Positions 43,886-57,007 of a stretch of DNA of 64,000 nucleotides are shown one piece after another; within the stretch, counting starts at the first letter, position 1; each line of letters begins with the position of its first letter. The DNA lies in assembly GCF_032452875.1 (NCBI RefSeq), contig NC_083884.1, forward strand, positions 19,671,501 to 19,735,500, given 5' to 3'. A model generated the notes under the pieces. That model saw only the letters and a list, made by a program, of their open reading frames with translations. It was not told the origin of the DNA and ran no database searches. The position numbers were made by a program, and so were the translations under genes. This DNA comes from Bos javanicus (Eukaryota; Chordata; Mammalia; Artiodactyla; Bovidae).

Positions 43886-45795
43886 CCCTTATTTTGAGAT
43901 CATTTAAAAAAATGTAGTCTTTCATTGCTGTGATTATAAATGAATTAGAAAGAGCCGAATGTACTATCACAGAGTAATCAAACTATACTTATAAACATGT
44001 ACTCTGTTCTAAATAGATTTTTGCTCATGATGGGCAAGTGAATTCCTATATGGCCAAAGGGGAAAGCGCTATTCTTTATTTCTGTCTTGAAATTAAAGTT
44101 ATAGCCTTTTTGAACTGCGTTTATATACAAATATAATCCATATATTTGCACTCTTAGTCTTGGGCTTGAAAATCTAGTTTTAATGAAAATCTGTCAATGT
44201 ATGGTTAATAGATTCAAGTACATACACCCCATCCCTAGAATGTGCAAGGTTATGATTTTACATATTTGTCATAAATGGCTGCAGCATCCATATATTACTG
44301 GAGTGAGCTTTTCTAATGGGGATAAATGTACTGTGCTGTGGACTCTCAAGATGGCAAGATACACAACTCATGTTCAGTGAAGCAGGGGGAAATGTATTAT
44401 CCCTCTGCCATGCTGTGACATGCATATATTGCATTCGCACTTCATGAGGGCACTAAATCCAGGGAGATCAAAAGAAAATACAGAGACAGATTTCCACTGC
44501 TGGCTCTTACAGTGTTTTCTGTTGGCTCCATGCTATTTGCACAGGGTGCAGAAGGCTCAACTGCTTCTTCAAAAGATAAATTTTGTTAAAACATGATATA
44601 AATTTTTTTCTCCTGCAAGTTGCATTTCCCTAAATTGGCTGAAAATTCAGGGATATTTTAAATAAATGACAACTCAAGGGAAAGAGTTCTACTCCAGTTT
44701 AATAATAATGGAGTGTGGAATACAGTTTTAAAAATTTACGTACACATTAGCAAAATAACTGAAGTTCAAATTTTTATTTCCTAAAGACATAGTTTTCATA
44801 AAACTTGTTTTGAATAATTGCTTTTGTCTGGCAATTTTTCTCCATCCTTTTTGTGATTGCTCTTTACAAATGAAACTACAGGTGCCCCAGGTTAATGAAT
44901 AAATCCTAAGAGCAGATAGTGTTCATTTTCTTTTTTAGGATAGCAAAGGGAAAAAAAGCATAACTTTGGGGAGAGATTTTGCAAGAGTTATAATTTTTGA
45001 TTCTTATTTTTTGCATAGTACAGTAGACTGTTCAAACTGGTGACATTGTGGGGCAGTGTGGGGGTTCCAGGGGCTCATAGAAAGTATTCAGCAGGCCCCC
45101 TTTGCCCCATATCCCAATCTGAGCCTGGTGTCAGAACTGTGTCACTGAACTGGAGAGATCAAACAGTCTGATCACCCACCTCTGTGGAAATAGAAATATG
45201 AAGAAAGGAGTTGAACTGCTTATTTAACCCCCTTGGTAATACTAAACAGATTTCAGGTTAGCATTAAATCAATGATTGGAGCCAGACATCTTGAATTCTA
45301 GGTATTGCAGATTTCCTGCTTGGACTTCTGAAACAGAGCGATAGCACTATATTGTAAATGAGACTTCTGCATTTGCACAGGAAACTTGACAGCAGCTTTA
45401 GTCTGAAGAAGAATAAAACTGAGATTTAGAGTCGATCAGGATCAGTCATGATCAAGTTTAGTTGGCATGATAGAGTTCTCTCTCATATTTTTGAAGGCTA
45501 CAGGTTGGGACTCCACTGCTGTGGGGGCTCTCTGAAATTGTTAGAGACCCAGGTTCTCTCTTGCTCATGGCTTTTCTTAGGATGGTTCTACACGATTATT
45601 GGGACTCTAGCTAATACGGAGGAAGAGATTAAAAAGCAGATAAGGACTATAATTTCCTAAAACCTGCCTCACGCAACTTTTCTTTACGTCTCATTGTCCC
45701 GAACTTAATTCCGTGGCCACACTTAGCTGCAAAGAAAGTTGGGAAACAGTTTTATCTCTGGGAGTCAGTGCCCAGTTAAGAATCAAGTGCTCTGT
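43886..45795. other. Single-copy DNA
   Basis: About 1.9 kb without a named repeat. No gene was found and open frames are short. Some parts (44470-44640 and 45260-45420) have the mixed, non-repetitive texture of conserved non-coding DNA, but this is impression only. Confidence 0.45.
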
Positions 45796-45797
45796 TA

Positions 45798-45925
45798 CCC
45801 ACAAAGTGTGAAGAAAGGATACTGAGGTGGGTAACCTCAGTGAGATTAAATAATTGCTTAGGATCACACAGTTTTCTAATGATAGAGATTAGAAGTAGGT
45901 CTCCTGATGGTGCAGTGCTTTTTGA
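45798..45925 (-). mobile_element. MIR SINE
   Basis: 'ggatactgaggtgggtaacc', then 'ttgcttaggatcacacag' and 'gcagtgctttt' match a diverged reverse MIR. Confidence 0.6.
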
Positions 45926-46199
45926 ATCAGAGAAAATGGACTTCTAAGCATATATGGAGATGATTTATGTATAGAGCGAAATGAGACTAAAGACCATTAT
46001 GATTTTAAAGTTTGGTTTAAGAATTCTTCCACGTGTTTCTTTTTGCCTTTTATAACATGATCCCTATTAGTTTTATTCTCACTAGTTAAAAAGATAGAAA
46101 AAAAAATCTTAGAATGTAGAGATGATAGCTAAATTTCCCAACCAGCAATACTGTTGAGGCAGTGGGGGAGAGAGAGTCACTTTACTGTGACCTCCGATC

Positions 46200-48285
46200 T
46201 CAGTGCATGGTCTGGACAGCATTTAGGTTCTCTGATCATCTCTCTCCACCACTCTCTGAGATGCTGTTTCACACCATCTCCTGCTCCCTAGCATCTGATA
46301 CCCTTTCCCTTCACTTTAAGTTGATGGCCTTGTCTGTTACTTCACTGTGAGAATAAAGGCAAACGCAAGAGAGCTTCTGTCTGTTCTCACTCTCACCAGT
46401 GCCCCTGTCCCTGGATCTATGTCCTTGGCCTCCTTTTGTTGCAGTAGATTAACAGTTCTGTTTCTTTCAAAGCCCACTGATGCACTAGATCCCACCCCAT
46501 CTTTCCTCCTCAGGCACTCTGCTCTGGTATTAGATGCTCTTTCTCCAGCATCATTTTCCTCTTTTCTATATGATCTTTCCCATCAGCATTCAAAGATATT
46601 CTACAGTCTCCCTTGGCAAAGTCACTCACTCTAGACTGGATTTCACACCCCCTTTTGGGTAGTCTTTTTTTCTCCTTAAAAGAAGGTTTTATATTTTACT
46701 CTTATTCCTTGGTTCATGAAATTCAGGCTTTCATCTCCAATGCTTCACTGAAACCCTTCTTGTTGAGGATGGCAATGATTCCTATCTTGCCAGATCCCAG
46801 GGGCATTTCTCAATCATCAGCAGCCCTTGGCCCAGCTGTTCATGTCCTCCTTCTGGAAGCACATTTTCTACTTGGTTTCTACTCTGCTCTTGCCTTATTT
46901 TCTCTGTTCTTGCCTTGGGAAAGCAATGACTATGTCTTCCCATTCTTCACGGCTGGCTCCTTCTCTCCTTGACCTTAAAAATTTGAGGAGTGCTCCTGGG
47001 CTCAGTCCCTTGGTTGTCTCCTCTATTTTTCTGTGTTCTCTCCTTAGTGATCTCACTCATTGTCATGGCTTTAAATATCTATATTTAGGTGGTTCTGAAT
47101 TCATATTTTCAGCCTTTTACTTTTCTCTGGGCTCCAGATGTGTATGTCTGACTCTCTTTTCAACATCTCCACTTGGATGTCTACGAAGCAATTTCAAATT
47201 TAACAGCTTCAAAATAGAATTCTTGATTTTCTTTTCCCCAACTGTTCTTACTCTCATTTTCATAAATGGCATTGCCATTCACTCAGCACATGCTAAGTTG
47301 CTTCAGTTGTGTGTGACTTATTGTGACTCTATGGACTGTAGCCCACTGGGGTCCTCTGTCTATGGGATTCTCCAGGCAAGAATACTGGAGTGGGTTTGCC
47401 ATGCCCTCCTCCAGGGGATCTTCCCAACCCAGGGAAGGAACCCACGTCTCTTATTTCTCCTGCATTGTTCAGATCAAACACTGGGAGTTATCCTTGATGT
47501 CTATCTAGCCCACAGACCTCACATTTATCAGAAAATCTCACTTTATCAGAAAATCATCTTCAACCTCAAAATAGAACTAGAATATAATCAATTCATCATG
47601 TTCACTATCACTTTCCTAGTCCAAGACTGCCATTCAGACTCCCGATTGGTTTCTCTGCTTCTCATCTTGCCCACTGCCAAGTCAAGAGCACCAGGTAATC
47701 TGATTAAAAATGTAAATCAGGTCATGGAAGTGACTTTTCTGCTCAAAATTCTCTAGTGTATTTATTCAGTCAAAATGGAATTCCAGCTTCTTACTTTAGT
47801 CTGCAAGGCCCTCTTCTATCCACATAAGCTTATCTCCTGCTACTCTCAGCTCTACTCTTGGTTCTTGGTATTCCTCAAAAATAGGGAGCTTGCTGCCCAC
47901 TTAAGGGCCTTGACCATATTCTTTATTCCCTCTGCTTGGAGAGCTCTGTTCCCCAGACCTCTGTAAGGACTTTCCCTGGTTTCCTGGAAGCCTTCATTCC
48001 GATATTACCTTCTCAGATGAGCCTACTGGATATATACTCCACCTTCACCTTGATCCCCTTACCCAGGTTTATTCTAACTCACAGTGCTTATTACTACACA
48101 GCATCATGTTACACATACACAGGACTTTTTGGTTTCTATATTGTCTGTCTAGGATTCCTACAGAGTAAGTTCCATGGAGGCAGGGGCATTGACCTGCTTA
48201 CTCTTTATCCCCTGTGTCAAGAAAGCTTCAAGGTGATGAGTGTGTATGCATCCACATACATGTGTGTACTAAGTGAATAAATGAC
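46200..48285 (+). mobile_element. Long L2 LINE copy (about 2 kb), split by a SINE
   Basis: Sense L2 with an unusually long run. It shows 'cctgggctcagtcccttggt', 'tctcactcattgtcatggct', 'catctccacttggatgtcta', 'cagcttcaaaatagaattct', then after the SINE 'gggagttatccttgatgtct', 'tgcaaggccctcttctatcc', 'ccctctgcttggagagctct' and an 'aagtgaataaatga' 3' end, all in family order. L2 encodes a CR1-type reverse transcriptase, but no frame survives. The part before about 46900 is less certain. A 309-codon plus-strand open frame (46827-47756) crosses L2, SINE and L2 again and is therefore fortuitous. Confidence 0.7.
47285..47466 (-). mobile_element. Bov-tA SINE, truncated head
   Basis: Reverse Bov-tA body ('gctaagttgcttcagttgtg' to 'cctgcattg'), inserted in the L2 copy. 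The outer tRNA head is missing. Confidence 0.88.
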
Positions 48286-50838
48286 CCTGATGCTTTGGAG
48301 AGACTTCAGTTAGCTACCTAAAGAAAAATACAAATGTATTGTGTTTCTCTTCATTTCATCTGTGCCAAGCTTCCTAATCCTCATGCTTCTCTTTTCGGAA
48401 GAACATGTCAGTTTGCTTTGAGATCGAGAGTTACTGGGAAGCCAAGGTTGATCTGCCACCCCTCTACAAAGATTGCATCCCAAAGATGGCATCGTGGCCA
48501 GAAATAGATCCATTAGCTGCTGGAACACACATTACACTTCACACAATGAAAAACAGGGGCAGGGATTAGTTTCTGAATTGAGCGATTCACTGGCAAGTCC
48601 TGCTTGCAAAGGAATATGTGCAGATTTCATCTTTTCTGTCAAGCTCCTCTCTCTCTTTCAGAGAGGCATCCATTCCACACTTGTCAAAATGTATTTGGCT
48701 TGAAAATCATTCTCAGGATGTTCAGAGTTGCATCAAGGACACTGAGCAGGGAGCAACGTGGTGAAGCAGAAAACGAGACCAAGGACCAGGAGAATTTGTG
48801 TCTAGCATCCGCTGAAAATCTTTTTTATGTGACTGTTACTGTGGCACCCATTCCCCCACACCTTTACTCTCATGGGCATAAAAGGCAGTGTGCACGCTTC
48901 TTAGCCTCAAGCAACTTTTGATGGATTTTGACTAGAGAACTTGAACTTGGGGGAATCACAACCATTTTTAAGGGGGAGGTGAAAACAGCTGTTGAATACA
49001 AAAAAGTCTTTCTTGCCAGAGGGGAAAATATGTTTCCTAAGAGCATATAAGTGATCCTGGATATTAAGAGATTTGTTTCCTGTCTATTATGAATACCTTG
49101 ACTACAGATAAGATGGATGATATTCATTAGTGTGTTTTACCCAGATTTTGTCAAACGATTAATGTCAGTCATTTTGTGTTTCTAATTGAAAAGAGTCTCT
49201 CTTTGAGGTCCCTTGGATGTTTCACTTGAGATGTGCAGTGCCAGCTTTCACCTGTCATTCCATGATGGCTTTCATTGTTATAGGCAAAAATTTAAAAAAT
49301 ATTAAGTTTGCCTTTGGCAAAGGCCCAGTTCAGTATTCAGGCTCCACATATCCGAATACCCTTGTCCTCACTCTAGATGACTTGCTTATCAGTCCTGATT
49401 TGGTTCTGAACCTGACATTTCCTTTGTTCCTCCTCTTATTCCCTTCATGAAAACAAAATTTATCATGGCTAGATTATAAGGAGCTCTGATTATCAAAACA
49501 ATGCAAATATACCAGGGAATCAAATACAATTGAATGTATTATTTCCCCTGGATGTATTAGTAGGACTAAGGTGTCTCATTTGGAATTTTAGGCAAAAGAT
49601 ATTTGGGAACTAGGATAGAGGAAGAGTCCCTAGAACCCTGTCTTGGTGGCTACATCTTCTGCTCACCAATTAGATTGTCTGTGGGAATAATAATATAAAT
49701 CAGGTCAGGTTCTGTTCAGCCATTTTTATTCTTCCAATTGCTCTTCAATCCAGACCTCTACCATGTGGATTTGGTACAATCATGTTTGGCTTTTAAACAT
49801 TTGATTTCTTTCTTTCTTTTTTTTTTTTACTTACAAAATTGATCTATGTCTTTGGAAAGTCAGTGAAAAATGTTTCTTTGCAAATGTGGCCAAAGTCTGT
49901 GACTCAACTGGAGAGAACTGTTAGCTTAGGAATAAATGCTTTATTATTTTTTAGAGAGCAAATACTCTTGGACAGAGAAAGTAACTCACCTGGAAGAATT
50001 TCAGTCAGATGAATGGCACATTCACTAAGGGAACAAACCCACCTAAGCATAAATCTACTATTTTTAGTCTTGGATCTGAAATTCTTCTTTTTCTCACTTT
50101 TTGGCCATGATCTCTGTTCAAATAGCCAGCTCTTCAAATCGTAGATCATTAGAAGCTTTCATATTGGACTTTTATCCCCATACTGAGGCTGGAAGGGGCT
50201 GAAGGCTAGAAACCAGTGTGTTTTAAGTTTCGCTGCATGGCCAATAGCAGGCTGATTTCTAACTGAACTAAATCCCTTTTGTCATTTATTTTTATGATAA
50301 TAGTAAGATCTATGGACTTTTTGGAGGCTCTGGGATAAAAGAAAATATCATTTTTAACTTTTACTACACTTGCCGCTTGGGAACATCTATTGTTCGTTTT
50401 CTCTTAAGAAATCACCTAAATAGATTAACTGCTCCATACGGCTTTGAAGAAATAGAAAATACTGATGGAAAAGTTGCTGGTGACCACAACAATACACTTG
50501 CAATTGCCATTTAGTTTATCCCTTTGTAATCCTCTGTTCCACCTCACTGAGGCTGGTAATATGGAAGCCAAACCAGAGTCCCCGACCCTCATCAGAGGGA
50601 TCACCCAGCTCACTGCGCCAACCTGGTTGTCTCCCTCAATCCCTGCTTCATGTGTATGCAATCTTTTCGTGGGCAGAGAGTGCCCCTGGGAGGCTCCTCA
50701 TGTTTCTTTATTCTCTGAGGCAGGAAATGCAGATGGAGCATCAGTGCCTCTTCTGCCTTTTTTTGCTGGAAAGAACCTAGACATTTGCTGTTGTGGGGCA
50801 CCATGGTCAGTTGCTACTAGCAAGTGGCCCAGGCACTT
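48286..50838. other. Single-copy DNA
   Basis: About 2.5 kb with no named repeat except a T run at about 49818-49829. Open frames here (the longest is plus 50465-50875, 136 codons) have no recognised family and are probably chance. Confidence 0.45.
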
Positions 50839-50839
50839 G

Positions 50840-50990
50840 GTGCTCAGAGTGTGGTCCCTGGACAAGCACCAGTAAGGAGGCTAATCAAAAATACTGAATC
50901 CAGGTTCCAACCCCAACCCAGTGAAGCAGAATCTGCATTTTACTAAGATCCCTGCTGATTCATATGCATGTAAGGCTTAAGCTTGAAAAT
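50840..50990 (+). mobile_element. MER5-like hAT-Charlie element
   Basis: 'gctcagagtgtggtccctgg', 'agcagaatctgcattttact' and 'ctgattcatatgcatgtaag' match MER5A-type segments in order. Confidence 0.8.
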
Positions 50991-52438
50991 CATATCCAAA
51001 AATTGCTTCATTTATTTCCCTTCAGCTTCCAGAGTAGACTCTCAGAGGGCATGCCACAGGCATTATATCGTGACTTGTACCTCAGCCCTTGTGTTTTGAA
51101 ATAGGAAAGCACAGCCTTGCTTCCCCATCTTCTGTCCCGGTCTGACAATGTAAACCTTTTGGTTTCACGTTTAGGTGTCCTTTGTACTTAATAGTTGATC
51201 TTTGGAAAAGAAATCAATATTTGCCCACAAGTCATTTCTTTTTGGGCCTGTTTCAAAAGAAAAAAAAAAGATTAACGAATATTCTAAGCATCTGCAGCAG
51301 CCTTTATAAAGCTGCAAATCTCTTAGGTCAGCAGAGAATCTATGATGACTACGAAGGTATACAAATACCGTTTGAAATGGTTTTGCAAACGCTCTTACCT
51401 AAGGCACACCTCTTTCTTCCTTCACTGAAGCAGCTAGCACAAAGACCCCTGGGACAAGTCTTCAAAGGGGGCAATTCTCTGCAGAAAGAAGCTCTGTGGG
51501 ATTTGCAACAAAGGATTTCTCAAGATCAACAGCGGCTTGCTGAACTGGGTGGGTTAGAGAATTGAAAAAAAGAAAAAAAAAATTAAGACACAATAGCTGT
51601 AGTGGAGGGATGCCGTGGGACCAATAATGAGGTGCTTTGGAAGGAGAGGAATAAACCAGCAGTTTTCTGGAGATTGAGATAGGACGCTGTTGGAGTTGAT
51701 GAAGTGGTTTTTCTTTCTTGTATTCTTGAAAATATTATGTTTTTTTTTCCCCCATAGACATCAGCAAACACACAAAGTATAATGCAACAACAGTATATTG
51801 CTACAAAGTTTTGAAAGAGTTGACTAGCTCTTTTGATATTCTCAAGTAAATACAGTTTTTAAATTCAGCTGTTTTTGTGGATTCCCAGTTCAATTAACAT
51901 AATATACATATACAGGCCTAGACACTGATCTTTCTAGCAAATAGAATGAGAGTATCAATTGTGCTTATTTAAGACTGAATTTCATAATGCTTATCAGTGT
52001 GACAACATTCTCTGCTATCAATTTGGGAAAGAATTTAAGGTATTAGATTCTTCAAGGCTCTTTGGAAAACCAAAACCAAAGTAGGACTGTTTGTCAAGAC
52101 ACAACATATTGGAACAAGACTGTAGGCGACAACACTGTAGAAGACATCAGGACCTCAACATATGGTCACGCACATTGTACACTGCACAACTCCAGAGGGC
52201 GACGCTTACATGGCTTTCATGAATGTCATTCCCACAGTTATAAAATGTGACAGCTCTGAATGTTGTCATGTTCTCAGTATACTCTTCATGAACTTTAGTC
52301 TTATTCACTTTTGGTAATATTTAAAATTTTTCTAATTAACTTACAGCTATGTAGAATTTATGGAGTTGTTCCAAAAATTCTCTTTATATGTCCTGCTATT
52401 TGATGTATGGAAGGAATCTGACAAAATTAAAAGCTAGT
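50991..52438. other. Single-copy DNA
   Basis: About 1.4 kb with no repeat. A plus-strand open frame of 127 codons (51182-51565) is noted under findings. No gene can be supported. Confidence 0.45.
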
Positions 52439-52446
52439 GCTATGTT

Positions 52447-52705
52447 CCACTCCAGTACTCTTGCCTGGAAAATTCCATGGACAGAAGAGCCTGGTAGGCT
52501 GCAGTCCAAGGGGTCTCTGAGAGTTGGACACGACTGAGTGACTTCACTTCACTTTTCACTTTCATGAATTGGAGAAGGAAATGGCAACCCACTTCAGTGT
52601 TTTTGCATGGAGAATCCCAGGGACGGGGGAGCCTGGTGGGCTGCCATCTATGGGGTCATGCAGAGTTGGACATGACTGAAGCAACTTAGCAGCAGCAACA
52701 GCAGA
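52447..52705 (+). mobile_element. Bov-A2 SINE, slightly 5' truncated
   Basis: Two Bov-A modules and an AGC-repeat tail. The first about 15 bases of the family are missing. An 8-bp duplication 'gctatgtt' (52439-52446 and 52706-52713) flanks it. Confidence 0.92.
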
Positions 52706-53011
52706 GCTATGTTTATTTTTTTGTGTAGGGGAATGCGCTGGAATGCTGCTTAGGAATGCTGTCTCAGAATTATGATTGTAAATTGGCCTTCATATAAATA
52801 GACAAGTTCCAATGGCATTTATAATAAAACACTTTCCCAGTATAACTCAGTGTCATGTGTGGGCTAGGAGTGCAGGCTCTGGAGTCCACAGCTGGGGCAG
52901 ATTCCTTCTTCCTTCACCAACATGTTCAATGATCTCCTCAACCTTCCTCATTCAAAGCGTGGGGTGATCTTAGTATCTGCATACTTCATTTGATGGCTAT
53001 GAAGTCTTATA

Positions 53012-53076
53012 TTGGGTTGGCCAAGAAGTTCATTCAGGTTTTTCTGTTAAATGAATGAAGTTTTTGGCCAATCTAA
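53012..53076. mobile_element. 65-bp mariner-type MITE (shortened)
   Basis: Same family as 34851-34930: starts 'ttgggttggccaagaagttc' and ends 'tttttggccaatctaa', with TA on both sides (53010-53011 and 53077-53078). About 15 bases of the centre are missing and the right end is diverged. Confidence 0.85.
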
Positions 53077-53354
53077 TATGAGATGGTACATACAAACCAC
53101 TAAAAATAGCATCTGGCGTAGAGTCTAAACATTAGGGACCTAATGTTCTCAAGTTTGTACTAAGCTCTTCCTAATTTTTCTGGGAAGTTTTGGAGCTACC
53201 CACATTCACATTTAGCAGTATGATGGAAACACAAGAGGAAGAAAGGATCATTTTCTGCTACATATTTGTATATACAAGTAGGTAATGCTATGAGGGAAAA
53301 CAGTAGCTCTTACTCTCTCTATCTCTGTACCTCTGGAGTCCAAGTTTGAAGTTT

Positions 53355-53565
53355 GGATCTTCCCTGGTGGCTCAGTCGGTAAAGAATCCACCTGCAATGC
53401 AGAAGACCCGGGTTTGATCCCTAGGAAGAGCCCCTGGAGAAGGAAATGGCAGCCCACTCCAGTATTTTTGCCTGGGAAATTCCACGGACGGAGGAGCCTG
53501 GCAGGCTACCATTCACAGAGTCGCCAGAATTGGACATGACTTAGCGACTAAACCACCACTAAGAC
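53355..53565 (+). mobile_element. Bov-tA SINE
   Basis: Sense Bov-tA with an A box 'tggctcagtcggt' and a B box 'gggtttgatccc', and the normal body and 'cttagcgactaaaccacca' end. Confidence 0.93.
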
Positions 53566-55240
53566 AGATTTCACTGAAAGGTGTCTGAGCATTTGCTGGG
53601 TCAGTTTTTAAAACTGCCTCTTGCTTCTTTTCTTGATGACAGTGAAGGGGAGCAGGGGCTGTGACAGCCGTGAGTGCTACACACCAAATTCGTCCACTTG
53701 TCCTTAGCACATGGAGAAATCACACTGCCCTGCTCACATCAAACTTGAGTGATCCATGGGCTTGCTTTGGCTAATCAAGTGTGAGAGGGAGTGATGGTTG
53801 TGACTTTCAGGAAGTATCTTTAGTGCTGAATGCTTGATTCATTAAGCTCTTACTTCCTCCTTTAGTTATGTTTAAGCATGGACTCAGATGGAGTAGCCAG
53901 TGGTTTGGCTTGGATCCCTGAGAGGCTGTAAGAAGCAGAGGCCCCTGCTGACCTGTGATGGACACAGAGCGTGGGCCAGGTGGAAAGCTTTGTGGTCTAA
54001 AATCACTGAGGTTTTGGAGGTTGCTTGTTACTTCCGTATAACTTGCTTACTCTGATTTTTTTTCAAGGAGCCCTGAAAGAGCATTATACTTTCCTGGCTC
54101 TGAGAGACACTCTTACAGGTATAGATTATGTTCTGATGATGGTCAGCTTGTGGCATTCCTTGTAGATACCAATTTTCTGGCTCTTTTAACATCAATATAG
54201 AGATTATGTAGTAAATTAACTAGTTTATATATTTTGAGCATTTAGTGACAAATAATACATATTCTTAAACAGTCACCATTTTCCTAAAAATAAGCACAAA
54301 ACCTTTAACAAATTCATCTTGTCTAGTTAGATCTAACGTTATTGAAGAGGAACTGAGGTAGAATGTTTCTGTGTCCTACCCACAAGTCTATTTATTTTTA
54401 AAGAACCCTGAATAATTTATCTGATTGAGGACAAAAAGTTTGCAAAATTACTGACTATCTTAGGAGAAAATAGAAGAATATGAGAAATCCACACAGAGAT
54501 TCTTTCCTACAAAATGGCATTGAACCAGCAATCAGACATAAAATTATTATTGATTTTTATCTATTATTTATAGTGTTGTGAGAAAGTGATATACGTGGAA
54601 TGTAGCAATGATTGCTGTGTTTTGACGTCTATTCAACCCAGTTTAGAGAAAATATAAAGTATTTGACAAAGAGCCTTTGAAAACTAGGAAGTGAAAAATG
54701 TGACTTCTAAGAGACTAATGGGTTTAGAAAAATGTTAATGAGATTAGACAATGAGTTTAAAACAAGATGTTCAATTACTTATTGAATAGAAACTTTGTAT
54801 TTTATATATTTTTAAAATAATATTCTGTAGATGGTTGAAAGTTGTAAATAGATAAAAATCATGAATTTACAACAAATAGTTTTCTGCTAAAATAAATTTG
54901 ATTAGGAAAGTAAACAAAAATGAGGTAAGAAATTAATGTTTTTAAAAAACCAAACCAAAAATGTGAAAAAGAAGACAGGCACTTGATTTATCAGAAATTA
55001 AACTCTGTATTCCATAGGACATTTGAAATTCTTTACTCACTGGTCATATATGCTTGTACCCTATAGGAATTTGTTGCTAATGTAATAGCCGCCAAGTGCA
55101 ACCCAAAGCATGTGAACTTTGCTATGCCCCCGTTACCCTGTACCCTGTTACCAGGCAACAGTTACCGAGAGCTAGTGGTCCTGCCCAGCCACTGGTTGGC
55201 ACCACAGTGGGCCCCCCTCCAGATGACTGTCAGTGAGTGA
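53566..55240. other. Single-copy, partly very AT-rich DNA
   Basis: About 1.7 kb without a named repeat. 54400-54990 is very AT-rich. 55080-55215 is GC-richer and contains an X-box-like palindrome (next entry). No gene seen. Confidence 0.5.
55147..55159. promoter_or_regulatory. X-box-like palindrome (RFX-type site)
   Basis: GTTACCAGGCAAC fits the RFX X-box pattern GTNRCC-(0-3 N)-RGYAAC with a one-base spacer. GTTACC also occurs alone at about 55134 and 55161. The family motif is well known for ciliary and MHC-II promoters, but use at this site is not shown. Confidence 0.3.
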
Positions 55241-55242
55241 CC

Positions 55243-55976
55243 ATTCAGTTCAATTCAGTTCAGTCGCTCAGTCATGTCCGACTCTGTGACCCCATGAATC
55301 GCAGCACGCCAGGCCTCCCTGTCCATCGCCATCTCCCGGAGTTCACCCAGACTCACGTCCATCGAGTCAGTGATGCCATCCAGCCATCTCATCTTCTGTT
55401 GTCCCCTTCTCCTCCTGCCCCCAATCCCTCCCAGCATCAGAGTCTTTCCAATGAGTCAACTCTTCACATGAGGTGGCCAAAGTACTGGAGTTTCAGCTTT
55501 AGCATCATTCCTTCCAAAGAAATCCCAGGGCTGATCTCCTTCAGAATGGACTGGTTGGATCTCCTTGCAGTCCAAGGGACTCTCAAGAGTCTTCTCTAAC
55601 ACCACAGTTCAAAAGCATCAGTTCTTTGGCGCTCAGCCTTCTTCACAGTCCAACTCTCACATCCATACATGACCACAGGAGAAACCATAGCCTTGACTAG
55701 ATGAACCTTTGTTGGCAAAGTAATGTCTCTGCTTTTGAATATGCTATCTAGCTTGGTCATAACTTTCCTTCCAAGGAGTAAGCGTCTTTTAATTTCATGG
55801 CTGCAGTCACCATCTGCAGTGATTTTGGAGCCCCCCAAAATAAAGTCTGACACTGTGTCCACTGTTTCCCCATCTATTTCCCATGAAGTGATGGGACCAG
55901 ATGCCATGATCTTTGTTTTCTGAATGTTGAGCTTTAAGCCAACCTTTTCACTCTCCTCTTTCACTTTCATCAAGAG
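55243..55976 (-). mobile_element. BovB, 5' truncated (about 0.73 kb)
   Basis: Reverse BovB 3' part. Minus frame 55973-55596 (125 codons) carries NIQKTKIMASGP and the conserved C-terminal MVSPVVMYGCESWTVKKAE. The RT active site lies beyond the 5' truncation. Well preserved and similar in texture to the copies at 40.8 and 57.6 kb. No clear target duplication. Confidence 0.95.
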
Positions 55977-57005
55977 TTAGATAAATTTGTTCTTTCACCG
56001 AAATTTGCTGTTTTGGTCACCTGTTAAAAGCTATACTAGCCTGTTTAATCAGTAATCCATGTAGGGTGTTTTCTATGTCCCTGAATAATAGTACGGTCTT
56101 ATTGTGAGTTATTTCAGTTATCATTTTAGAGTTGAGGGACACTGAGCCTCAGAGAGGTTAAAGGAATCACTAACGGCTGCTGTTACAGAATGGGTTTTGT
56201 AAGGGCTACCTTAAAAAAATATATGGCCTATTTCCATTCTTACTAGCCTACCTACATGATTAAGTGTAGGTATGTAGAAAGGGATAGATACATAGAAATC
56301 ACCTGGTCCCTATTCTCTCATCCCTGAACTCTGAGTAGAATACTAATGCATCTGGTTTTCCTTACCCTTTTAATGGGATAGTCTTATGGCACATATCATG
56401 TTAATGGCTCCATTGGACCGCTCTCCGAGGTTCAGACCCCTGTTTTTCCCCACCTTAGAGAGGGTAAGCACATCTGGAATTCTGGATCACAGGACAGCTT
56501 TGTAGTGGGATGGTCTATTAATTCTATTAATTTCTGTTAATTACAGTAGCATAGCGTGTGTGCTTAACTTTACAGAGACTTCTTTCAATTCAATTTCCAT
56601 ACAAACCATCCTTTTATTACGTTACACTTCCACTCTTCTAAATCACTTTTGATTCATTAAATTTGAACTTTCTTATAGCAGGAGACAAAAATTCAAGCTG
56701 TTTTGTAGTGAAGCTATGTGCCAGACGACTATTTCCACTCAGCAGATTTGTGTTTTCATATGGTTGGTTGTCCAATTACTTGAATATTTGATTATACTTT
56801 ATGATTACTTTAAAAATTACTTGAAAATGGAAAACTTGAAAGTGTTAAACCTAATGATAACAAAGCAGAGATGGAAATGCTTTGATTTGCTGAAAGTGAC
56901 AGATCTTTATTTCAGATACTCATTGGCCTTAAGACAGTTTCTTTATGTCAACTTAGGTAAGAAGTGGTAAGGAATATATATTTCATAGGTATAACTATTC
57001 TACTC
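55977..57005. other. Single-copy DNA
   Basis: About 1 kb. It includes a short MIR-core-like stretch at about 56110-56180 ('gacactgagcctcagagagg'). An 84-codon plus ORF (56716-56970) has no recognised family. Confidence 0.45.
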
Positions 57006-57007
57006 TA

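Noticed and set aside
46827..47756. 309-codon plus-strand open frame, the second longest in the window
   Set aside because: It runs through L2, an antisense Bov-tA and L2 again, and has no family signature, so it is a chance frame over repeats.
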